From DATBVX01 sp035263105 (lineage in GTDB: Bacteria; Pseudomonadota; Gammaproteobacteria; Steroidobacterales; Steroidobacteraceae): a DNA stretch of 64,000 bases. Within the stretch, counting starts at the first letter, position 1; every line of letters begins with the position of its first letter. The notes under the pieces are model-generated. The model was not told the origin of the DNA. It saw nothing but the letters and a program-made list of their open reading frames with translations, and searched no databases. The DNA lies in the NCBI GenBank assembly GCA_035263105.1, contig DATFRO010000021.1, positions 49,020-113,019 on the forward strand, given 5' to 3'. Of this stretch, positions 56,122 to 64,000 are shown in pieces. The position numbers were made by a program, and so were the translations under genes.

Positions 56122-58341
56122 TCAGGCCGCCCGCGAGGCCTTCGCGGAAGCGGGCAGCCAGATGCGGAAGCGCGCAAAGCGGCCGACCGTGGTCGAGACG
56201 CCTACCTTGCCTCCCATTTCCTGGATCAGGTTGCGTACGATGTCCATGCCGACACCGCGGCCGGCATCGCGCGTCACCTGGTCTTGCGTGGAGAACCCGG
56301 CCATGAAGATGAGCGAGAGCGCGCGACGATCATCGAGCGCCGCCGCCTGCTCGGCCGTCATCAATCCGCGCTTGACCGCGGTCTGCTTGAGCTTCTCGGC
56401 ATCGAGGCCGCGGCCATCGTCCTGGCACACGAACTCGAAGCCTTCTGCGCCCTTGCCTTCGAACTTGATCGTAATGCTGCCGGCCGACGCCTTGCCGGCG
56501 CTCGCGCGCTCCGCCGGCGCCTCGATGCCGTGCGCCACGCAGTTGCGCACCAGCTGGATCGAGATGTCCTTGATGGCGCGCCGGTAGTCGTTCGGCACTT
56601 GCTCGAGACCGACGCAGGCGACCTTGACCTGCTTGCCCTGCTCGGTGGCGATGCGCTCGGCGAGCGACTTGAGGCTCTGCTCCAGGCCATCGCTCGCGCT
56701 CGCCGCGCCGCGCGCGGCCAGCGACGGAGACTGCTGCACCATCGTGCCTTCGGGGCCGAAGTCGTTGTCGCGATCGCCGGGGAGCGCCGCTTCGCTGTCG
56801 CCCGCCATCGCGACACGCAGGTCCGCGAGACGGCTCACCATCTCGCGCACTTGCGCGAGGTGGCCGAAGAGATCGTCGAGCTTGACGACGAGGGGCAGGA
56901 AGTCGTTGCCGCTCAGGGTCGTGCGGCCGCGCAGTTCCTGCAGCGCTTCTTCGAAGCCATGCGCGCGCGACTCGACCGTCTTGAGGCCCAGCGCCGCGGC
57001 TTCGCCCTTGACGCTGTGGATCTGGCGGAAAATGCCGTCGAGCTTGGCGCGGAACGCCGATTCCTCGCGCGCCGGCTCTTTCAGGATCGAGTTCACCATC
57101 TTCATCGCGACTTCGCTCTCTTCGAGGAAGCCCGAGAGCTGGCGCGGTTCGACGTGCAGGATGTGCAGCAACAGGTCCAGCTGCGCCTGCGCCTTTTCCT
57201 GCGATTCCTGCAGCTCGCGGGCGAGCTCGACGCGGCGCGTGACGTCGATGACAGTCACGAGCAGGCGCGACATGCGGCCATCCGAATGCACGCGGTTGAA
57301 GTCGAACTCGAGGAACTGCGTTTCCATCTGGCCGTTGCCGGAGTCGATGCTCACCTCGACTTCGCCCAGCGGGTTGATGGTCTTGATGAGCTTCTCGTTG
57401 ACGCGCTCGCCCCACATCAGCTTCACGTACTCGAGCGCGGTCTCGAGCGTCTTGTCCGGCACGATGCCGCGCAAGAGCCGCTCGAAGCTCATCTTGTCGA
57501 AATCCGTGCGATGGAAGATGCGCTCGAGCGCTTCCGAACGCTCCGAGCCGATGACGAGATTCTTGTCGAGGAGGAACAGACCCTGGTTGACGGTGTGCAG
57601 GATGTCGTCCGTTTCCTTCTTGGCCTTGATGATCGAACGCTCGCGTGTCGCCGCCTGGCCGAGCAGGAAGAACGCGGTGACGAACAGGATCACGGCGCCA
57701 GCCATGCCGGCGACCAGGTACATGCGGAGCTCGGAGGCGCGCGTCTGCGTTTCCGCTTCGACGGTGGCCGAGAGGTAGGCCACGAGCTTCGCGATCTCCG
57801 CGTGGCGGGCGACGCCGAAGCGCACCGCTTCATCGAGCTGGGTGTTGAGCTTCAGGCCCGCCGCGCTCAGCTGCGTGCCGCGGTCCGCGGTCTCCGTGTA
57901 CGGATTGGTGTTGAACTCGCTGATCGGCTTCAGGCGCTCGCGATACTCGCCCCACACCTGGCGCAGGTCCCGCAGACTCCGCTGGTTGCTCGCCGAAGCG
58001 AGCGGCGCGAATTCGAACGGACCGACGCGACCGGCCGAGGCCGTGGCGCTGCGGTCGAGACCGGCGAGTGCGTCGTCGAAGGACTTCACCGTGACCTTCA
58101 GGTCGGTGAGCGCGCGGCCGAGGTAGCGGCGATTGCCGAGGTCGGCGCGCAAGAGCTGGGCGGATGCCGCGATGACCTGGGGCTGCAGCTGCTGGGCGCT
58201 GATGCCGCGAATGGCCGTGAGACTCTCTGCCGCGCGGATCGCGAACAGGTAGTTCATGACCAGCATCGCAGCGGAGCCGACGAGAAACAGCGCCAGCACC
58301 GCGACCAGGCCTTTGTACTTTCCGAGTCTCAGAATCTGCAT
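56122..58341 (-). CDS. Membrane-bound CheA-like histidine kinase with Hpt but no CheW domain
   Basis: 739 residues from MQILRLGKYKG (ATG 58341). TM1 (~10-30) and TM2 (AGMAGAVILFVTAFFLLG, ~195-215) enclose a periplasmic sensor. A PAS-like segment precedes the Hpt domain with phospho-His442 in RQIHSVKGEAAALGL. The CheA-type ATPase follows (RAIKDISIQLVRNCVAHGIE, DDGRGLDAEKL, AGRGVGMDIVRN). The chain ends right after ATPase strand FARFRIWLP, so the CheW-like P5 domain is absent; signal input must come from its own sensor. First gene of the operon with cheY- and cheX-like genes. Confidence 0.93.
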   Translation of the reverse strand: MQILRLGKYKGLVAVLALFLVGSAAMLVMNYLFAIRAAESLTAIRGISAQQLQPQVIAASAQLLRADLGNRRYLGRALTDLKVTVKSFDDALAGLDRSATASAGRVGPFEFAPLASASNQRSLRDLRQVWGEYRERLKPISEFNTNPYTETADRGTQLSAAGLKLNTQLDEAVRFGVARHAEIAKLVAYLSATVEAETQTRASELRMYLVAGMAGAVILFVTAFFLLGQAATRERSIIKAKKETDDILHTVNQGLFLLDKNLVIGSERSEALERIFHRTDFDKMSFERLLRGIVPDKTLETALEYVKLMWGERVNEKLIKTINPLGEVEVSIDSGNGQMETQFLEFDFNRVHSDGRMSRLLVTVIDVTRRVELARELQESQEKAQAQLDLLLHILHVEPRQLSGFLEESEVAMKMVNSILKEPAREESAFRAKLDGIFRQIHSVKGEAAALGLKTVESRAHGFEEALQELRGRTTLSGNDFLPLVVKLDDLFGHLAQVREMVSRLADLRVAMAGDSEAALPGDRDNDFGPEGTMVQQSPSLAARGAASASDGLEQSLKSLAERIATEQGKQVKVACVGLEQVPNDYRRAIKDISIQLVRNCVAHGIEAPAERASAGKASAGSITIKFEGKGAEGFEFVCQDDGRGLDAEKLKQTAVKRGLMTAEQAAALDDRRALSLIFMAGFSTQDQVTRDAGRGVGMDIVRNLIQEMGGKVGVSTTVGRFARFRIWLPASAKASRAA

Positions 58342-58678
58342 CTTTGTGTCCCCATTGCACGTGCGCCGCACAGCCTTCAGCGGGCCGCATTTCGCGGCCA
58401 TGCCTGAAGGCAAGTGGGCGCTATCTTTGACAATAGTCCGCGTGGGGGATGTGAACGCAGGTCAGCTTTTGGGGGTTGGGAATTCGAAGCAGTTCAAAGT
58501 TTTGCCAGATTGCGACAGTGACGTGGTTCACGGCGCTTTGGGCCGCTTCGGGAACGCCAAGTTAGGGGCTTTCCGGCGGCAAATTGGGGAGGCTGCCCGA
58601 TTTGGCCGAGCACCGGGATCTCTACCGTATGCCTCGCCATGGTGAGTCATCCAAGACCACTTTTTTGAGGAGAACGGC
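58342..58678. other. Intergenic stretch upstream of the CheA-like and UrcA genes
   Basis: 337 bp, divergent. TTGACA at 58427-58432 resembles a -35 but has no clear -10 at the correct distance. Several short G-runs (GGGGG, GGGG) occur. A strong GAGGAGA ribosome-binding site for the UrcA gene starts near 58667. No gene is supported. Confidence 0.45.
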
Positions 58679-59032
58679 ATGTCCACAGCTCGGTTGAATC
58701 ATGATGTGCGCGCAATGCTGCTCGGAGCTTTCGCCGCACTGTCGCTCGCAAGCGTTTCGACGAATGTCTTCGCCGCAGCGGAGGCGCGGATCCCGGTGAG
58801 TTACGGAGATCTCGACCTGACCAAGTCTACGGGCGCCAAGGTCCTGTACCGGCGCATCGAATGGGCGGCGCTCGAAGTCTGCAATGATTTCGTAGGTCCG
58901 TTCGCCGCGCTGCGCACCAAGGCGAGCGCCTGCTACAAGAACGCGGTGGCGAATGCCGTCGCGAGGGTCGGCAGCCCGCAGCTCTCCATCGTGCACCGCG
59001 CGCACGCGACTCAGGTGGCGAGCAACTACTGA
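58679..59032 (+). CDS. UrcA family protein
   Basis: 117 residues with a Sec signal (AMLLGAFAALSLASVSTNVFAAAE). UrcA pattern: RIPVSYGDLDLTKSTGAKVLYRRI-type start, then two Cys in ALEVCNDF and KASACYKNAVANAV. The family is periplasmic, common in Sphingomonads and Steroidobacteraceae, function unknown. ATG 58679 follows a GAGGAGA site. Its transcript ends in the hairpin at 59038. Confidence 0.88.
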   Translation: MSTARLNHDVRAMLLGAFAALSLASVSTNVFAAAEARIPVSYGDLDLTKSTGAKVLYRRIEWAALEVCNDFVGPFAALRTKASACYKNAVANAVARVGSPQLSIVHRAHATQVASNY

Positions 59033-59037
59033 TGGGA

Positions 59038-59076
59038 CACGGCAAGTGGGTGGGTCCGGCTGCCCACTTGCCCGTG
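59038..59076 (+). terminator. Terminator hairpin of the UrcA gene
   Basis: CACGG+CAAGTGGG (59038-59050) pairs with CCCACTTG-c-CCGTG (59063-59076), a 13-bp stem with a single-base bulge and a 12-nt loop, 6 bp after the stop codon. No T-run is present. Confidence 0.6.
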
Positions 59077-59170
59077 TGCGCGTAAGGGTCTGTCGAGTGT
59101 TCTACGGCAGATTCGTCGAGTCTTCCACGAAAGGCCCATCGCGCTTTCTCGGAGAAGTCTGTTGAGCTTT

Positions 59171-60421
59171 CTACGGATTCGTCGTGCGTAGCGCCGTCAG
59201 GAAGTCGGTCGCGCTCTGGTAGCGCTGCGCCGGACTCTTGGCGAGCAGGCGGTCGATCAGCGGCTGCTGACGACTCACCGCACCACTCAGCTGCGGCACC
59301 GGCGCGTGCTGATGCTGCGCGAGAATGTCGAACACGGTGCGGCCCTGGAACGGGCGCGTGCCGGTGAGGAGCTCATAGAAGATCACGCCAAGCGCGTAGA
59401 GATCGGAGCGCTCATCCACCGGCCGGCCCTCCGCCTGCTCCGGGCTCATGTAGTAGGGCGAGCCGCGAATCTCACCCGCGCCGGTCAGCGCCTTGTCGCC
59501 CGTGAGTTCCTTCGCCAAGCCGAAGTCGATCAGCACCAGCGAGTTGTCGGTGCGCAGCATCACATTCGCGGGCTTCAGGTCGCGGTGCAGGACGCCCGCG
59601 ACGTGAATGACGCGCAAAGCTTCGGCGATCTGTCGCGCATAGTCGATCGCCTCGGGCATCGACATCGGGTTCTGCAGGCGCGTCTTGAGATCGCCGGCGG
59701 GAAAATACTCGGTCGCGATGTAGCTCAGGCCGTCGGTCGAGCCGAAGTCATACACATCGACGATCGCGCGGTGGCGGATCTGCGAGATGATCTTGTACTC
59801 GCGCGCGAAGCGCTGCTCATCACCCGCGGCATCCTTGGTGTCGGCCGCGCGCCTCAGGACCTTGAGCGCAACGTTGAAGCCGAGCTCCTCGCTCCGTGCG
59901 AGGTACACGGCGGAGCGATCCGAGCGCGCGAGCGTCTGCTGCACGTGATAGCCGGAGATCGTGTTCGGCAGCTCACCGGGAACCGTCGTGCGGCGCACCT
60001 GGCTACTGCGACGCCGCTCGACGGGCGGCGCGCCCTGTGTCTGCAACGCCGTCTTCACCCGCGCGGCGAGGAGCGGTGGTGAGATGAGGCGGACCGGCAG
60101 GTAGTCGGCCGCGCCGGCGCGCACCGCATCGACCGCCGTCATCTCGTTCCCGCCGCGCGCGAGGATCAGCAGCGGCGCGCCGCAGCCTTTGAAGTCGCGC
60201 AGCAACACATCGGGCCCGATCGGCTTGCCGTCCTGGTCCTCATGCCCATGCTCGTAGCCGATGAAGAGCGCGGTGTACGCGGCGAACTCGGCGTTGCGTG
60301 AGGAGTCCTCGGGCAGCGGCGCCATTTCCACCTCGGCGTTCGGGTAGGCGATCTTGAGATCGCTCTGAACCTGGCGGCGCAGCGGCTCGTCGAGACCGAG
60401 AATCAGGAAACGTGTGCTCAT
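59171..60421 (-). CDS. Ser/Thr protein kinase with N-terminal receiver-like domain
   Basis: 416 residues from MSTRFLILGLDEP. Residues 1-125 have a receiver-like fold (MSTRFLILGLDE, APLLILARGGNE, GAADYLPVRL) but lack the acidic pair and phospho-Asp of true receivers. The kinase (about 155-405) has Lys187 in VALK, LHRDLKPANV, IDFGLAK and MSPEQ. The Gly-loop is LARSDRSAVY, without any of the usual Gly residues. No TM helix, so it is cytoplasmic. A pseudo-receiver joined to a Hanks kinase resembles the receiver-like/TonB protein at 53345 in design. Confidence 0.9.
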   Translation of the reverse strand: MSTRFLILGLDEPLRRQVQSDLKIAYPNAEVEMAPLPEDSSRNAEFAAYTALFIGYEHGHEDQDGKPIGPDVLLRDFKGCGAPLLILARGGNEMTAVDAVRAGAADYLPVRLISPPLLAARVKTALQTQGAPPVERRRSSQVRRTTVPGELPNTISGYHVQQTLARSDRSAVYLARSEELGFNVALKVLRRAADTKDAAGDEQRFAREYKIISQIRHRAIVDVYDFGSTDGLSYIATEYFPAGDLKTRLQNPMSMPEAIDYARQIAEALRVIHVAGVLHRDLKPANVMLRTDNSLVLIDFGLAKELTGDKALTGAGEIRGSPYYMSPEQAEGRPVDERSDLYALGVIFYELLTGTRPFQGRTVFDILAQHQHAPVPQLSGAVSRQQPLIDRLLAKSPAQRYQSATDFLTALRTTNP

Positions 60422-60580
60422 CGGCGTGTGCGATCTTCGACGAAGTGAAGAGCGTGTCAACCTTTACCTGCAGTTGACTCGGAGAGGCGAGACCCTGAAT
60501 TTTTTTCCATCAATGTGAGAATCGAGGGCACCAATTATCGCTATTCCTTCTGGGGGGGAACCACAACCAGGGGGAACAAA

Positions 60581-63500
60581 ATGCGTTGGACCATCTTGGC
60601 AGCTTGTCGTGCTTTGCTGATCGTGACGTCCGCCGTCGCGACTCTGTTGCCTCAGCAGGCTGCGTTCGCCGCCACAGGGCAGGACTTCGGGCACGTACTC
60701 CGTTTCAAGCTCCGGCGCCGCCACATACGAGATTCCCCTAACAGTGCCTCCGGGCACCCACGGACTGACTCCCTCGCTCGCGCTGCGCTACAGCAGCGGC
60801 ACTGGCAACGGAATCTTCGGCGTCGGCTGGTCCATCACCGGTCTCTCAGCCATCAGTCGCTGCAACAAGACGATCGCGCAGGATGGATTCGCAAACGCTC
60901 CGTCATTGGACGTGAGCGACGGGTATTGCCTCGACGGCAACCGGCTGCGGCTCACCGGCGGCACCTACGGCACGGCTGGTTCAACGTACCAAACCGAGGT
61001 GGAGGTCTTTTCCCGGGTTACCGCACAGAGCAGCGCCGGCAACGGCCCAGCATGGTGGGAGGTGCGTGGCAAGGATGGGCTCATCTACGAGTACGGCAAC
61101 ACCGCCGACTCGCGCATCGAGACGGTCAACTCATCGACTGCGCGCTTGTGGGCGCTCAACCGTATCAAGGATCGCACCGGCAATTACATCGACGTGGAGT
61201 ACTACGAAGACACGTCGAACGGGAGCTTCAGGCCGAAGGAGATTCGATATACCGGCAACGCGACCCTGGGTTTCTCACCCACCACCAAAGTCTCGTTCGT
61301 CTACGAGACCGTCTCGCGTCCAGACCCGATCTACGCGTATCACTTTGGAATCAACGGCACCTCGATCGAAGGCAAGATCAATGAGTTCAACCGCATCGAT
61401 CGAATCGACATCATCGACATCAGCAGCGCCACAACGGTTCGAACTTATGAGCTGAGCTATGACGGCGGCGGCGCTGGCGGGCGCTCGCGGCTGAGTTCGA
61501 TCCAGGAATGCCGCGCAGGCGACTGTCTGTCGGCGACCACCCTGCAATGGATCAGCGGAACTTCGAGCTGGGCTACAAGCGAGTCCTCTGCGGGGGTGAC
61601 CACTCCCAACTTGGCGACTGTGCTGATTGGGGACATCAACGGCGATGGGCGAGACGACGTGGTCTACTCCTCGAGCGCGACTTCGGGCGGTGGAACCTGG
61701 TTCTACATGCTCGGCACCGACACGGGCTACGCCACAGCCGTCAATACGGGCATCACGAATTGGAATCAGGCGAATGCTCAGCGCATCGAATGGAACGGCG
61801 ATGACCTCATGGATGTGCTTGTTCCATGCAATGGCGCCGCCACCTGGTGCGTGCTGCAATCCTCCGGCTCCGGATTTACCAACATCAACACGGGCACGGC
61901 GGCAACCGGTTTCAGTGGCCAGGTGCTCGCTGCCGACTTCGACGGCGACGGCCGGGACGATCTCGTTCGGATCATGGACAGCACGCATCTGGGCTTGCGC
62001 TTGCGCGGAGCAAGCGGGTTCGGCTCGGAGACCACGGCGTGGACTGCGGATCCACTCAGCAACACAACGATCACCGGCAACTTCAGCACGATGATCGCGA
62101 TGAAGCTCAAGAGCCTGCGCCGGCGAGTGGACATCAACGGCGACGGACGCGAGGACTTCCTTCTCAAGTTGCGGTTGGCGGACCCGGGTGGCGGCACGAT
62201 CGACTTTGTCGGCAGTTTCTTCGGTAACACGAGCAGCTTTGTTGGCGGCGAGATCACCGGCTCAGGGCCGACGCTGCCCAGCGCGGTTGGTGACTTCAAC
62301 GGCGACGGCTTGTCGGATTTCCTCTTTGTGGGCCCGACCGTGGTCTACGCCGTGATGGGACAAGGCACATCCTTCTCAAACACGATCGTGGGCCCGTCGG
62401 TCTCTGGGTTGCTGCCCGGCTTTCTCATGGCAATGGACTATGACGGTGACGGACTCGACGACATCGTCGTGCAAAAGACTTCGCCGGCTGACTGGCACGT
62501 CTCGCGTTCGACTGGAAGCGGCTTTGGAGCCTTGACCGACCTCGGCCTGAGCTCCGCATCCACGAACACGGTCGGCGCGGCGGACTTCAACGGCGACGGA
62601 CTCGCCGACCTCACGCGGCGCGATTCCACGGGCCTGTGGAAGTTTCGCGGGCACAACGGCGTCTTCCCTGACTTTCTGCATCGCGTGACCGACGGCTTCA
62701 GCATGTACTGCGATTTCAACTACTCGACGCTCACCGCCGGAGGCTCGACCTATACCAAGGGGTCGGGCGCTGCGTATCCCACGCGCGAGTACCAGGGGCC
62801 GATGTACGTCGTCTCGAGTTACTCCGCGACGGACGGCACCGGCGGCACCTACTCGATGACCTACAGTTACCAGCAGGCCCGTAGTCACTTGCAGGGCCGC
62901 GGCTTTCTCGGCTTCAGCAAACGCACCACGACTGATAGTCGAAACGCAGTGCGGGCCGAGGAAACCTATCTGCAGGACCCCACGGAGTATCAGGCGATCG
63001 GCGCTCCGAGCCTCGTGCAGATCAAGCAGAGCAGCGGCACGCTGATGCGACAGACCACCAACACGTGGAACAAGGTGTCCTACAGTTCCGGCTTTACAGA
63101 GCGGCGTTTCCCGTATCTACAGAAGCAAGTACTGGAGCTGCACGAGGTTGGTGGGATCAAGAACGGCAATACGATTTCCACTGCGACCACCACCAACAGC
63201 GTTGATTCGACCAGCGGGACGGTGACCAGCTCCGTCACCGACACGGTCGAGGACGCGACGGGCGCGAACGGGCTCCAGCCGGGCGCGAAGTACACAACGC
63301 AGGTGAGCAATCCGTCGGTCAATCTGCTGAATGACACAACGAATTGGTGTATCGGCAGGCCTGGCCAAACTCAGTTCATCAATACGCATGACCAAACCGG
63401 CGGAGCGCAGATCACGCGCACACTGAATCGCAGCTGGGATGGTGTGAAGTGTCGCGAGACGCAGGAGATCATCGAGCCCGGTGACGCGCAGTGGCAAGTG

Positions 63501-64000
63501 ACGACCGACATCACTTATGACGACGCCGCCGGGGAATCAGATCCGGATGTCGGCAACATCACCAAGCTGACGGCGACCGGAATCGGCATGACCGGCCGCG
63601 TGACACGCGCGAGCTATGGAACAGACGGTCGATTTCTTTCCTCGACCACGAACGCGGCGTCCGAGACGACTCAGTTCGCCTTTGATACCAAGGTCGGCAC
63701 GCTCACCAGCATCACAGACCCCAACGGCCTGCAAACTGCGTTTGACTTCGACAGCTTCGGACGCCGAACAAAGGAGACGCGGCCCGACGGAACTCGCACG
63801 ACCTACGATTACTTCGTCTGTACCTCCGGCTGCGATTCGCGTGTGAGGATGTACGTGGTCGAAACGCCGAGGGACACCTCAAATGCAGCAATTCGCACGA
63901 ACACGTACTACTTTGATGCGCTTGATCGCCCGCTTTACGAGTATCGGCAGATGCTCGGCGGTGGCTCCTCGATCACGACGCGCAACTATGATTCGCTGGG
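60581..64000 (+). CDS. SpvB/FG-GAP/YD-repeat secreted giant protein, frameshifted signal, cut by right edge
   Basis: ATG 60581 follows an AGGGGGAA site and codes a clear signal peptide (MRWTILAACRALLIV, ending PQQAAFA-AT). After about base 60672 that frame turns to Arg/Gln noise. The +1 frame carries the protein: GTYSVSSSGAATYEIPL (SpvB N-terminal signature), PPGTHGLTPSLALRYSS and GNGIFGVGWSI. Six FG-GAP/Ca-binding units of the D-x-[ND]-G-D-G-x-x-D type follow, then YD-type repeats (TYDYF, FDSFGRRTKETRPDG). No stop codon from 60627 to 64000. A single extra base near 60675-60690 is implied: sequencing error, pseudogene or programmed shift. RHS/TcdB-like toxin or adhesin. Confidence 0.85.

Noticed and set aside
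56284..58407. 707-residue plus-strand frame antisense to the CheA-like gene
   Set aside because: Leu/Arg/Glu/Ala repeats without domain; the minus strand has Hpt and CheA ATPase motifs.
60515..61384. 289-residue frame as an independent protein
   Set aside because: Only its first ~30 codons (from 60581) are meaningful as a signal peptide; the rest is out of frame with the SpvB domain and has no motif.

Overview
The window is high-GC, densely coded chromosomal DNA with no rRNA, tRNA, insertion sequence, phage or CRISPR array that I can see. A gammaproteobacterial CTGT-N8-ACAG LexA box, an UrcA-family protein, biosynthetic IlvA, HrpB, many lipoproteins and several Ser/Thr kinases suggest a free-living gammaproteobacterium of the Steroidobacteraceae/Nevskiales/Xanthomonadales type. 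This placement is an inference; no marker gene is present.

Layout. 1-9.2 kb: envelope and stress genes (M48 protease end, phospholipase D/VTT fusion, EEP nuclease, small membrane proteins, ferritin-like protein), then a CHASE3 histidine kinase, two response regulators and a sigma-54 activator. 9.4-13.5 kb: a near-perfect sigma-54 promoter in front of small lipoproteins, then BON protein, AI-2E transporter, Fe/Mn-SOD and a cytochrome c. 13.5-28.6 kb: mixed metabolic and signalling genes (extradiol dioxygenase, a degenerate alpha/beta hydrolase, a coiled-coil FHA protein, IlvA, a Ser/Thr kinase with TPRs, transporters) and a 46-residue highly basic protein. 28.65-30.8 kb: a LexA box followed by a PA0069-type radical SAM gene whose Fe-S cysteine motif is split by a complete intein with a LAGLIDADG homing endonuclease.

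30.9-45.1 kb is the most unusual region. Eleven collinear, mostly overlapping or closely spaced genes encode four lipoproteins (one extremely Gly/Ser-rich), a kinase-fold protein lacking the ATP-anchoring lysine, an FHA-PEGA-FGE-like fusion, an Ala/Lys-rich exported protein, a MotA/TolQ/ExbB channel, an actin-like/FHA protein, and two VWA proteins. The single transmembrane helix of each VWA protein carries an Asp in an ExbD/TolR/MotB-like setting. I infer an undescribed proton-driven envelope machine in which VWA domains replace the usual ExbD/TolR periplasmic domain.

45.1-60.4 kb holds TPR-TonB, DUF2062, an NAD(P)-binding protein, VanZ, lipoproteins and HrpB. It also has a minus-strand chemosensory-like operon (membrane CheA-like kinase without CheW domain, CheY, CheX, and a receiver-like/TM/TonB-C fusion), an UrcA protein and a receiver-like/Ser-Thr kinase fusion. 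From 60.6 kb to the right edge runs an SpvB/FG-GAP/YD-repeat secreted giant protein. It stays open for over 3.3 kb, but its signal peptide lies in a different frame.
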